This document shows, one piece after another, positions 1-6,969 of a stretch of DNA of 12,697 nucleotides. Source of the stretch: Pseudomonadota bacterium (GTDB lineage: Bacteria > Pseudomonadota > Alphaproteobacteria > UBA1280 > UBA12223); the NCBI GenBank assembly GCA_002937495.1, contig PTJW01000016.1, positions 1 to 12,697 of the forward strand, in the 5' to 3' direction. Within the stretch, counting starts at the first letter, position 1, and the number at the start of each line of letters is the position of its first letter. A model generated the notes under the pieces. That model had not been told where the DNA came from. It did no database searches and saw only the letters and a list, made by a program, of their open reading frames with translations. Position numbers and translations under genes: made by a program.

Positions 1-1242
1 CGCGTGAGTTTAGTTAGTAAATTAGCATTGAGATATCAAAGAAAACGCCGTGGCTTTGTTTCGGTTGTTTCGTTATTCTCAGTAATTGGTATTACATTAG
101 GTGTAGCAGCATTAATTATTGTTATGTCTGTGATGAGCGGTTTCAGACAACAGCTTTTAGATACTGTTTTAGGTACAACAGGGCATGCAATTGTTCAACA
201 ATATGGCTATACATCAGAAAAAGCAACTAAAGCAGTTGCCGAATTTTTAAAAATGCCTGAAATTGTTAAAGCTAACACATTTGTACAAGGCCAGGCTATG
301 CTTACATACCGTGGTAATGCAAATGGCGTAATGGTTACAGGTGCAGATTTAGGCAAGCAAAAAGAAATTATAACTCAACTAAAAAAAGGTGACGCTAAAC
401 TACTTGAAGATAATCATGTTTATATTGGTTCAGAGTTAGCTAAAAAGTTAAGACTAAAAGTAGGCGATGCAGTTAACTTAATTTCACCAGATGGTACACA
501 AACAATTGCAGGCTTTATTCCAAGAATTAAAAAATTAAGAATTGCTGGTATTTTTAACTTTGGTATGTATCAGTATGATTCTAGCTTTGTTTACACAAAT
601 ATTAAAACAGCACAAAGTTTCTTTAAAATGGGAGCTTCAATTACAGGTATTGAGCTTAAGGTAAAAGACCCAATGCAAATTGAGCAAGTTAAGCAAAATG
701 TTATTGTAAAAATGGAAGACTTAGACCCTAAACTTCCAGATGCGAGAGTTAGCACATGGAAACAAAGTAATGTTGAATTCTTTAAAGCTTTAGAAATTGA
801 AAAACGCACAATGTTCATTATTTTAATGCTAATTATTATTGTAGCGACATTTAATATTATTACAGGGCAAATGATGCTAGTTAATGATAAAACTAAAGAT
901 ATTGCTATTTTAAGAAGTATGGGTGCAAGCTCTAAACAAATACAAAAGGTATTTTTCTACTCTGGTTTATTACTTGGTTTTATTGGTACATTTGTAGGAG
1001 CTTTACTAGGCTGTTTAGTAACTTTAAACTTAACAGAGATTGTTCATTTTATTGAAAATCTATTCGGTACAGTGCTATTTTCAGGCCAGGTATACTTTTT
1101 AGATGAATTACCTGCAAACTTACAGTTAAATGACTTAATGGCGGTTATTTTCACAAGTATGGCATTAACAGTTATTAGTAGTTGGTTCCCAAGCCGTAAA
1201 GCAAGTAAATTAGACCCAGTGGAGGTTTTAAGAAATGACTAA
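1..1242 (+). CDS. lolC: LolC/LolE-family lipoprotein-releasing permease (5' end may be outside window)
   Basis: Inner-membrane subunit of the Lol ABC transporter, which extracts mature outer-membrane lipoproteins from the inner membrane and hands them to periplasmic LolA. The protein has the MacB/FtsX-like layout of this family: one N-terminal membrane helix (about residues 20-44, counting from the GTG at 4), a large periplasmic domain (45-265), and three C-terminal helices (about 269-291, 315-341, 377-398). The N-terminal VIGITLGVAALIIVMSVMSGF, the cytoplasmic NDKTKDIAILRSMGAS (294-309, the segment that contacts the ATPase) and the ending SRKASKLDPVEVLRND match LolC/LolE. Alphaproteobacteria usually carry one such permease acting as a homodimer, so C versus E is not meaningful. 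The GTG at 4 is the first usable start, but the frame is open to base 1 and family members often have a few more residues, so the true start may lie upstream. It overlaps lolD by 8 bases. Confidence 0.93.
   Translation, partial: RVSLVSKLALRYQRKRRGFVSVVSLFSVIGITLGVAALIIVMSVMSGFRQQLLDTVLGTTGHAIVQQYGYTSEKATKAVAEFLKMPEIVKANTFVQGQAMLTYRGNANGVMVTGADLGKQKEIITQLKKGDAKLLEDNHVYIGSELAKKLRLKVGDAVNLISPDGTQTIAGFIPRIKKLRIAGIFNFGMYQYDSSFVYTNIKTAQSFFKMGASITGIELKVKDPMQIEQVKQNVIVKMEDLDPKLPDARVSTWKQSNVEFFKALEIEKRTMFIILMLIIIVATFNIITGQMMLVNDKTKDIAILRSMGASSKQIQKVFFYSGLLLGFIGTFVGALLGCLVTLNLTEIVHFIENLFGTVLFSGQVYFLDELPANLQLNDLMAVIFTSMALTVISSWFPSRKASKLDPVEVLRND
1221..1225 (+). promoter_or_regulatory. Ribosome binding site of lolD inside lolC
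   Basis: GGAGG lies 9 bases before the lolD ATG at 1235, within the last codons of lolC. With the ATGACTAA overlap of stop and start, this indicates translational coupling and balanced production of permease and ATPase. Confidence 0.75.
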
Positions 1243-1918
1243 TCCTATTATTTTAGAATTAAAAAATATTAAAAAAACATATAATACTGCAGGTAACATT
1301 TTAACAGTATTAGATGGTGCTAATTTATCTATTAAGCAACAAAGTAAGGTTGCTATTGTTGGTGAGTCTGGTTCTGGTAAATCTACATTTTTACACATTG
1401 CTAGCTTATTAGATAAGTTTGATGAAGGTGAAATTTTATTAGATGGCAAAGAAATTTCAAACTTAAAAGATAAAAATAAATCTGAAATCAGAAATAAAAA
1501 CTTTGGTTTTGTTTATCAGGCACATTTACTATTACAAGAGTTCACAGTTTTAGAAAATATCTTAATGCCTATTTTAATTGAAAGATCAATTAAAAAAGAT
1601 GATACAAAACGAGCAGAAAACTTATTAGCAAAACTTAATATTTTAGAATGTAAAGATAAGTTTCCAACTGAGCTTTCAGGAGGTCAGCAGCAAAGAGTAG
1701 CAATTGCAAGGGCATTAATTCAGTCTCCTAAAATTGTATTTGCAGATGAACCAACAGGTAACTTAGACCCTGAAACTGCAAAGGTTGTTAAACAATTATT
1801 CGATAGTTTAATTGAAGAAGAAAAAATCTCATTAGTTATTGTAACTCATGATATGAGAATGGCAGAGTCTTGCGATGATATCTATCATTTAGAAGAAAAA
1901 CAACTTATTGAGAAGTAA
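1235..1918 (+). CDS. lolD: LolD, ATPase of the lipoprotein-releasing ABC transporter
   Basis: Cytoplasmic nucleotide-binding subunit that powers release of lipoproteins by the LolC/E permease encoded just upstream. The 227 residues match the usual LolD length, and every ABC ATPase motif is intact: Walker A GESGSGKST (43-51), Q-loop FVYQ (Q95), signature LSGGQ (147-151), Walker B IVFADE (167-172, catalytic E172), D-loop GNLD, and switch histidine in VTHD (H205). The family-typical stretch EPTGNLD separates it from generic ABC importers and matches the LolD/MacB/FtsE group; the adjoining Lol permease decides for LolD. The start is ATG 1235, supported by GGAGG at 1221. It is followed after 21 bases by a degenerate paralogue that aligns with it along its whole length, and the two were probably transcribed together. 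Confidence 0.95.
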   Translation: MTNPIILELKNIKKTYNTAGNILTVLDGANLSIKQQSKVAIVGESGSGKSTFLHIASLLDKFDEGEILLDGKEISNLKDKNKSEIRNKNFGFVYQAHLLLQEFTVLENILMPILIERSIKKDDTKRAENLLAKLNILECKDKFPTELSGGQQQRVAIARALIQSPKIVFADEPTGNLDPETAKVVKQLFDSLIEEEKISLVIVTHDMRMAESCDDIYHLEEKQLIEK

Positions 1919-1928
1919 TAATACTTTA

Positions 1929-1936
1929 AAGGAGAG
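1929..1936 (+). promoter_or_regulatory. Ribosome binding site of the degenerate lolD paralogue
   Basis: AAGGAGAG lies just before the ATG at 1940. This strong Shine-Dalgarno match argues that the degenerate LolD-like gene is still translated rather than being a relic. Confidence 0.7.
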
Positions 1937-1939
1937 CAT

Positions 1940-2554
1940 ATGATTGAACTAAAAAATATTAATAAAGAAGGTTTAGAAAACTTAAACTTAGTTATTGAAA
2001 GTGGCGATATTATTGCAGTAAAAGGCGATAATGCTACAGAAAAATCAAGATTATTAAGAATTATCAGCCTTGCAGAAAAAGCAGATAGTGGTGATATTTT
2101 AATTAATGATAAAAATATTGAAGGTTTATCATCTCCAGCTAAGTTAAAATTAAAGAACGATAGCTTCTCATTTATATTTCCTAATGTAATGCTTATGCCA
2201 ACATTAACAGCTTTTGATGCTATTTTACAGCCAATTGCTCATCGTGGTATTACAATGGAAAACCATAAACGAGGAATGTTTTTACTAGAAGCAGTAGGTT
2301 TAAAAAATCATGAACATACTTTAGCTAAAGACTTATCAGTATTTGAAAAGAAAAAACTAGCTATTGCAACATCATTAATTCAAAAACCTTTAGTAGTTTT
2401 AGCAGATAACCCAACGCAAGGATTGTCATCAGAAGAAACATCAGAGTTTTATAATTTACTAATAAAACTTTTAAAAGATGAATCTATTAGCTTAGTTGCT
2501 TCAATTGATGAAACTGTTTCTACAGAAATATTCAATAAAACTCAAAACATCTAA
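1940..2554 (+). CDS. LolD-like pseudo-ATPase (degenerate ABC nucleotide-binding protein)
   Basis: Clearly a paralogue of the LolD just upstream: the fold order and many segments align (LoID ISLVIVTHD against ISLVASIDE; IARALIQSPKIVFADEPTGNLD region against IATSLIQKPLVVLADNPTQGLS). Nearly every catalytic element has changed. Walker A is GDNATEKSR (29-37): both inner glycines are lost, while K35 and S36 remain. The Q-loop Gln is replaced (FIFPN, P81), the signature LSGGQ is LSVFE (132-136), the Walker B catalytic Glu is Asn (D156, N157), the D-loop is GLSS, and the switch His is Ile (I189). At 204 residues it is slightly shorter than LolD. The frame is uninterrupted, has a good Shine-Dalgarno sequence and ends at a terminator, so it looks like a maintained protein. 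Inference: a structural or regulatory partner of LolD, possibly forming an asymmetric LolD/LolD-like pair. A recently dying duplicate is less likely given the intact frame. It is not expected to hydrolyse ATP. Confidence 0.85.
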   Translation: MIELKNINKEGLENLNLVIESGDIIAVKGDNATEKSRLLRIISLAEKADSGDILINDKNIEGLSSPAKLKLKNDSFSFIFPNVMLMPTLTAFDAILQPIAHRGITMENHKRGMFLLEAVGLKNHEHTLAKDLSVFEKKKLAIATSLIQKPLVVLADNPTQGLSSEETSEFYNLLIKLLKDESISLVASIDETVSTEIFNKTQNI

Positions 2555-2557
2555 TTT

Positions 2558-2586
2558 AAAAAAGCAGTCTTAAATGGCTGCTTTTT
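2558..2586 (+). terminator. Rho-independent terminator of the lol operon
   Basis: The stem GCAGTC/GGCTGC (one T-G pair) is extended by A-run/T-run pairing, with loop TTAAAT and a run of T after the stem. It starts 3 bases after the stop codon of the degenerate lolD paralogue. The sequence is almost identical to the terminator behind the methyltransferase gene at 3221. Confidence 0.85.
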
Positions 2587-2658
2587 ATATATTTCAGTTA
2601 TTTATATTATTATTATCGATTATAAAAGTACTCCAGAGACCTAAACAAGGAACTTATT
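2587..2658 (+). promoter_or_regulatory. Short AT-rich spacer with the probable promoter and RBS of the RNA methyltransferase gene
   Basis: A terminator lies upstream, so the methyltransferase gene needs its own promoter here. TATAAA at 2621-2626 is the best -10 candidate; no convincing -35 is visible at the right distance. AAGGAA at 2647-2652 is the Shine-Dalgarno sequence, 6 bases before ATG 2659. Confidence 0.35.
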
Positions 2659-3222
2659 ATGGAAAACAAACAGTTAAATAAGCAAGAGTTAAGGTCTTCA
2701 AAGTTAAATAAAGAAAGCTTTAAAAAACTTAACAGAAATAATATTGTAATTGTATTAGATAGTTTAAAAGTTGCACATAACATAGGTACTATTTTTAGAA
2801 TGTCAGATGCAGTATTGGCTAAAAAAGTATACTTATGTGGTGATACTATAACTCCTCCAAACTATAAAATCAGAAAAAGTTCGGTAGGGGCTGAACGCTG
2901 GATTGATTGGGAATATACAGAAAGTATAGAAGACTTAATTAAAGAGCTAAAAAGTAAAAACAGTTTAATAATATCTGCAGAAGTTTCTAGTAATTCTATA
3001 GATTTTTCTAAATATAATAGTTTTTTAAATGATAACTTAGATAAGTCTAAAGATATTGTTTTAATTTTTGGTAGAGAATATGACGGTGTTTCTAAAGAGG
3101 CTTTAGAGTTATCAGACTTAACTGTGCACTTACCAATTTATGGAATGTCAAATTCATTAAATGTTTCTACTGTTGCAAGTGTTTTAATATATAAAACATT
3201 AGAGTACATTAATTCGAACTAA
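2659..3222 (+). CDS. SpoU/TrmH-family RNA 2'-O-methyltransferase
   Basis: SAM-dependent enzyme of the SPOUT class that methylates a ribose 2'-OH in tRNA or rRNA. All three SpoU motifs are visible: motif 1 NIGTIFR (41-47, catalytic Arg R47), motif 2 FGREYDGVS (137-145) and motif 3 LPIYGMSNSLNVSTVAS (158-174), which form the trefoil knot and the SAM site. At 187 residues it is a minimal SPOUT domain with a short basic N-terminal segment. It lacks the L30e-like N-terminal domain of RlmB-type enzymes, so the target nucleoside cannot be assigned. Motif 2 has Arg before the Glu (GRE) where many members have GNE. The start is ATG 2659 with AAGGAA at 2647. The gene stands alone between two near-identical terminators, in the stretch between lolD and dnaE where many alphaproteobacteria have no gene. 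Confidence 0.9.
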   Translation: MENKQLNKQELRSSKLNKESFKKLNRNNIVIVLDSLKVAHNIGTIFRMSDAVLAKKVYLCGDTITPPNYKIRKSSVGAERWIDWEYTESIEDLIKELKSKNSLIISAEVSSNSIDFSKYNSFLNDNLDKSKDIVLIFGREYDGVSKEALELSDLTVHLPIYGMSNSLNVSTVASVLIYKTLEYINSN

Positions 3223-3249
3223 AAGCAGTCTTAAACGGCTGCTTTTTTT
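3221..3249 (+). terminator. Rho-independent terminator after the RNA methyltransferase gene
   Basis: The stem GCAGTC/GGCTGC has loop TTAAAC and is followed by seven T. It begins inside the TAA stop codon of the upstream gene. Over the core of about 26 bases it differs at one position from the terminator at 2558. Confidence 0.87.
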
Positions 3250-3250
3250 A

Positions 3251-3279
3251 TTGCCCAAAAATGTAAAATGATGTAGTAT
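3251..3279 (+). promoter_or_regulatory. Putative sigma70-type promoter of dnaE
   Basis: TTGCCC (3251-3256), a 17-base spacer and TAGTAT (3274-3279) resemble a -35/-10 pair. It lies right after the upstream terminator and gives a dnaE leader of about 100 bases. TATTAT at 3278-3283 is an alternative -10. Confidence 0.5.
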
Positions 3280-3300
3280 ATTATACAAGTTTTAAATAGC

Positions 3301-3377
3301 CATACGAACAGCCCTAAATGGGGTTGGCCTTTGTTAAAAGGTTTGTATGAGTTTAAGTCTCAGCAACACTTAAAGGA
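3301..3377 (+). promoter_or_regulatory. Structured 5' leader of dnaE (three-way junction plus SD-proximal hairpin)
   Basis: An outer stem CATACGAAC (3301-3309) / GTTTGTATG (3341-3349) pairs over 9 bases with one G-T. It encloses two small hairpins, AGCCC/GGGTT (3310-3314 with 3321-3325) and CTTT/AAAG (3329-3332 with 3337-3340). A second element follows: TTTAAGT (3352-3358) is a perfect complement of ACTTAAA (3368-3374), whose 3' end runs into the dnaE Shine-Dalgarno AAAGGA (3372-3377). The segment CCTTT at 3328-3332 is complementary both to AAAGG at 3337-3341 and to AAAGG at 3372-3376, so alternative structures are possible. It matches no riboswitch class that I recognise. Regulation of dnaE is inferred from position and pairing only. 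Confidence 0.5.
3347..3373 (+). CDS. Possible 8-residue leader peptide MSLSLSNT upstream of dnaE
   Basis: The mini-ORF runs ATG 3347 to TAA 3371-3373. It has its own Shine-Dalgarno-like AAAAGG (3336-3341) 5 bases before the ATG. Both that site and the ATG are paired in the leader structure. Its stop codon overlaps the first bases of the dnaE Shine-Dalgarno (AAAGGA, 3372-3377), so ribosomes translating it would open the TTTAAGT/ACTTAAA hairpin and stop next to the dnaE start region, a layout suited to translational coupling. Three of eight residues are Ser and two are Leu. It is in the same frame as dnaE. An ORF this short can occur by chance, and nothing but the layout supports expression. 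Confidence 0.35.
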   Translation: MSLSLSNT

Positions 3378-3385
3378 ACTATAAC

Positions 3386-6300
3386 ATGTCAGACGATAAC
3401 AAAGTAGTAGAACAGGTAGAAGAAGTAAAACCTGCTCCTAAATTTGTACATTTAAATGTAAGAAGTAAATATTCAGTATTAGAAGGTCTGTGTGATGCAG
3501 ACTCTGTATTAGCAGCTTGTAAAGAACACAACATGCCAGCTGTTGCCATTACAAACAAAGATAATATTTTTGATGGCGTACAATTTACTTGGGCTGCAGG
3601 TGGTGCAGGCATTCAGCCAATTATTGGTCAAGCCTTAGCAATTTCAAACCCTGAGTTAGACCAAAAATTACAAAAACAAGATCCATTTTATGTTATCGCA
3701 TTAGTTCAGAATGAAACTGGCTATAAAAACTTTATGCAATTAACATCTCAGGCGTTCATTAACTCTAAAACTATGAATGGCCCGCAAATCTCATTAGATT
3801 ATTTATTAGAACATAATGAAGGTATTATCATACTAACAGGTTCATCAGAAACTGGCCCATTATCATATTACTTAAAAAAGAAAAATTACCAAGCTGCTAA
3901 AGACTTTTTAGAAAAACTAAAAGGTAGCTTTGGTGATAGAGTTTATGTTGAATTACAACGACACGGCCTTTATGATGAAAAACTTATTGAAGCAGACTTA
4001 ATTAATTTAGCTTATGAAACAGAAGTTGGCTTGGTTGCAACAAACGAAGCTAGATTTATGACTCGTGAGCAATCAAATGGTTTAGAAGTTATGATGGCAA
4101 TTCATGACTCTAAGGTTATTGCTGATGATACTCGTCGTTCATATTCTCCTGAATATTACTTTAAAACTCCAGATGAAATGTGTGAGTTATTTGCGGATAT
4201 TCCTGAAGCTATTGAAAATACAGTTCAGATTGCAAGGCGTTGTGGTTTCCATATTCCTACAGGTATGTTTTATATGCCGGCTTGGGAAGATGAAGAGGGA
4301 TTAGGTCGTTCAGAAGATGAGCTTTTAAAAGTTCAATCACAAGAAGGTTTTGAACAAAAACTTAGAGATTTTGTATTTCTAGATTGTAAAACAGAAGAAG
4401 AAAAAGAAGAAAAAAGAAAGCAATATCAAGAGCGTTTAGATTTTGAGCTTGGTATTATTAACCAAATGGGTTTCCCGGGTTATTTCTTAGTTGTTTCTGA
4501 TTTCTGTAAGTGGAGTTTAAATAACGGAGTTTCAGTTGGACCAGGCCGTGGTTCTGGTGCTGGTTCTTTAGTTGCTTGGTGTTTAGATATTACAGCGGTT
4601 GACCCAATTAAATACGGACTTTTCTTCGAGCGTTTCTTAAACCCAGAAAGAGTTTCATTACCCGATTTCGATATCGACTTTTGTCAAGAAAATCGTCATA
4701 AAACAATTGAATATGTTCAAAAATTTTATGGCGATGATAGGGTTTGTTCGATTATTACTTTTGGTAAGTTAAAGGCCAAAGGTTGTATTCGTGATGTTGG
4801 TAGGGTGTTAGGTCTTGGTTTTGGTCAGGTTTCTAAAATTGCTGGTCTTGTACCTGATGATGCAAAAACTATTGAAAAAGCTATTAATGCTGAAGAACGT
4901 TTAAGAGATATGTATGATACTGATGAAGATATTCGTCAGATGTTAGATATTGCTATGCAAATTGAAGGTTCAATTCGTCAAACTGGTGTTCATGCTGCCG
5001 GTGTTATTATCTCACCTCAGTCAATTGTTGAAGTTAACCCATTATTCCAAGACCCAGGTTCAGATGTTCCAGCTACTCAGTTTGAAGGTAAGTATGTTGA
5101 GCCAGCAGGTATGGTTAAGTTTGACTTTTTAGGTTTAAAAACTTTAACAACTATTAAATACGCACTAGATTTAATACATGAGCAGGGTATTGATATTGAA
5201 ATTGAAAAAATTCCAATTGATGATGCACCAACTTATGAAATGCTATGCCAAGGTGACTCTGTGGGTGTTTTCCAGGTTGAATCTGCAGGTATGCAAGATC
5301 TGCTGAAAAAATTACAGCCAAGAGATATTGAGCAGCTTTCTGCTCAGGTAGCGCTATATCGCCCTGGTCCGTTAGAATCAGGAATGTTAGATGACTTTGT
5401 TGAATGTCGACATGGTCGTCAAGAGCCGCATTATCCTCACCCATGTTTAGAAGATATTCTAAAAGAAACTTTTGGTGTTATTGTTTATCAAGAGCAGGTT
5501 ATGCAGATTGCCCAAAAATACGCAGGTTATACACTTGGTGGTGCCGATATGCTTCGTCGTGCTATGGGTAAGAAAAAACCTGAAGAAATGGCAAAACAAA
5601 CTGATATTTTTGTTAAAGGTGCTAAAGATTGTCAAAATGTACCAGAAGAAGACTCTAAAGCATTATTCAATCTAATTGAAAAGTTTGCTGGTTATGGTTT
5701 TAACAAGGCTCACTCATTAGCTTATGCCATTGTTTCATACCAAACTGCTTACTTAAAAGCACATTACCGTGAAGAGTTTATGGCTGCATCGATGACTCTT
5801 GATAGAGGTAACCCAGATAAAGTTATTACTTTAAAAGAAGATTTAGACTTTGGTAAAGTTCCATTATTAGCACCATGTATTAACCACTCTACAAACCGTT
5901 TTGAGGTTGAAGAACACGATGGTGTTAAGCATGTTAGATTTGCTTTAAATGCTATTAAGGGTTCTGGTGATGAAGCTGCAAGGTTAATTTCTGTAGAGCG
6001 TAAAGAAAACGGTAAGTTTAAAGACATTTTTGATGTTATGGAGCGACTAAATCCTGCATGTATGAACAAGCGTTTATTTGAAGTATTTACATACTCAGGT
6101 GCGTTTGACTGTTTCGGACATGAAAGAGGCTTCTTAATTAAGAACATGGATATGTTACTTCATTATATGCAAGAGTGTTCTAAAGAAAAAGTTTCAGATC
6201 AAATGAGTTTATTTGCTGAAGTTGCAGACTCAATGGAACGTCCTAAGCTTAAACACCATGACGGTTTAGACCAAATTGAACAATTAGAACTTGAAGAAAA

Positions 6301-6895
6301 AGTACTAGGCTTCTATTTATCAGATCATCCATTAAGTGCTTATAAAGAAGAACTTGAAAAACTAAAATCTGAACTTGTTGATATTAGAGATTTAGAAGAA
6401 AAAGCTAAAAAGTCTACTCGTGGTTCTGTTAAAATTGCAGGTGCCATTGCAGACTTTAATGAAAAGAAAACTCAAAACGGTGGTTTAATGGGTATTGTTA
6501 AAGTTTCGGACTTTACAGGTACTCAAGAAGTTGCGATTTTCTCAGCTCAGTATGAAGGCTTTAAATCAGTTATTGATGAAGGTATGCCAATTGCTATCAC
6601 TGCAAGGCTTAAATATAACGAGGGTAGATTGTCTGTTCAGGCAGAAAATATTGAAGCTTTAGACTCTCAAACAATGAATGCCACAGCAATAAAAATTAGA
6701 TTGCATAACCATTTAGCAATTTCGCAAATTGCAGATTTATTAGAAGATCAACAAAATGGTGGTACAGCAGTATTTGTAAATTATAACTTGCCAGATATTG
6801 GAGATGTTGTAATTAAATTAGCTAAATATATTAAATTAAATCGTAAGTTTTTCCATAGTTTAAAGCAAATTGAAGGTATGGAACTTCAAGAATAA
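3386..6895 (+). CDS. dnaE: DNA polymerase III alpha subunit (replicative polymerase)
   Basis: Catalytic subunit of the chromosomal replicase. The 1169 residues have the standard DnaE order: PHP domain (about 19-290), C-family polymerase palm/fingers (about 350-830), helix-hairpin-helix region (about 840-930), beta-clamp-binding motif QMSLF (939-943), OB fold (about 1013-1095) and a C-terminal tau-binding region. The palm aspartates are visible: LPDFDIDF gives D429 and D431, and KFDFLGL gives D580, equivalent to E. coli D401, D403 and D555. GPGRGSGAGS (386-395) is the family's nucleotide-binding stretch. The PHP site is degenerate: HLNVRSKYS has Arg where metal-binding members have the second His, and ITNKDN replaces ITDHxN, so no PHP-linked proofreading nuclease is expected and a separate epsilon subunit should exist. 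About 20 mostly acidic residues precede the PHP domain. The start is ATG 3386 with AAAGGA at 3372. Its position downstream of lolD is typical of Alphaproteobacteria. Confidence 0.98.
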   Translation: MSDDNKVVEQVEEVKPAPKFVHLNVRSKYSVLEGLCDADSVLAACKEHNMPAVAITNKDNIFDGVQFTWAAGGAGIQPIIGQALAISNPELDQKLQKQDPFYVIALVQNETGYKNFMQLTSQAFINSKTMNGPQISLDYLLEHNEGIIILTGSSETGPLSYYLKKKNYQAAKDFLEKLKGSFGDRVYVELQRHGLYDEKLIEADLINLAYETEVGLVATNEARFMTREQSNGLEVMMAIHDSKVIADDTRRSYSPEYYFKTPDEMCELFADIPEAIENTVQIARRCGFHIPTGMFYMPAWEDEEGLGRSEDELLKVQSQEGFEQKLRDFVFLDCKTEEEKEEKRKQYQERLDFELGIINQMGFPGYFLVVSDFCKWSLNNGVSVGPGRGSGAGSLVAWCLDITAVDPIKYGLFFERFLNPERVSLPDFDIDFCQENRHKTIEYVQKFYGDDRVCSIITFGKLKAKGCIRDVGRVLGLGFGQVSKIAGLVPDDAKTIEKAINAEERLRDMYDTDEDIRQMLDIAMQIEGSIRQTGVHAAGVIISPQSIVEVNPLFQDPGSDVPATQFEGKYVEPAGMVKFDFLGLKTLTTIKYALDLIHEQGIDIEIEKIPIDDAPTYEMLCQGDSVGVFQVESAGMQDLLKKLQPRDIEQLSAQVALYRPGPLESGMLDDFVECRHGRQEPHYPHPCLEDILKETFGVIVYQEQVMQIAQKYAGYTLGGADMLRRAMGKKKPEEMAKQTDIFVKGAKDCQNVPEEDSKALFNLIEKFAGYGFNKAHSLAYAIVSYQTAYLKAHYREEFMAASMTLDRGNPDKVITLKEDLDFGKVPLLAPCINHSTNRFEVEEHDGVKHVRFALNAIKGSGDEAARLISVERKENGKFKDIFDVMERLNPACMNKRLFEVFTYSGAFDCFGHERGFLIKNMDMLLHYMQECSKEKVSDQMSLFAEVADSMERPKLKHHDGLDQIEQLELEEKVLGFYLSDHPLSAYKEELEKLKSELVDIRDLEEKAKKSTRGSVKIAGAIADFNEKKTQNGGLMGIVKVSDFTGTQEVAIFSAQYEGFKSVIDEGMPIAITARLKYNEGRLSVQAENIEALDSQTMNATAIKIRLHNHLAISQIADLLEDQQNGGTAVFVNYNLPDIGDVVIKLAKYIKLNRKFFHSLKQIEGMELQE

Positions 6896-6896
6896 T

Positions 6897-6923
6897 AAAA
6901 AGTCTGCTAAATGCAGGCTTTTT
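6897..6923 (+). terminator. Rho-independent terminator of dnaE
   Basis: AAAAAGTCTGC (6897-6907) pairs with GCAGGCTTTTT (6913-6923), with one T-G pair and loop TAAAT. It lies directly after the dnaE stop codon. Confidence 0.87.
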
Positions 6924-6933
6924 ATTATTAATT

Positions 6934-6960
6934 TATATTAATATTTATATATATTAATAT
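6934..6960 (+). repeat. Duplicated palindrome ATATTAATAT, possible operator pair
   Basis: TATATTAATAT occurs at 6934-6944 and again at 6950-6960, 16 bases apart. Each copy contains the perfect 10-base palindrome ATATTAATAT. They lie upstream of the inverse-autotransporter-like gene. The region is extremely AT-rich, so coincidence is a real possibility. Confidence 0.3.
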
Positions 6961-6969
6961 TGAGTTGTA

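Noticed and set aside
591..1449. Minus-strand open frames opposite lolC and lolD
   Set aside because: Antisense shadows of well-conserved genes; no domain or start signal.
1940..2554. Calling the second LolD-like gene a pseudogene
   Set aside because: There is no frameshift or internal stop, the ribosome site is strong, and full-length alignment to LolD is kept; loss is confined to catalytic motifs.
3315..3336. Kissing loops (TAA with TTA) in the dnaE leader, as in purine-type riboswitches
   Set aside because: Only three A-T pairs, very short junctions and no match to any riboswitch consensus I know.
5154..6147. Open frames on the minus strand and in other frames inside dnaE
   Set aside because: They lie wholly within a certain gene, have low-complexity translations and no ribosome sites of note.
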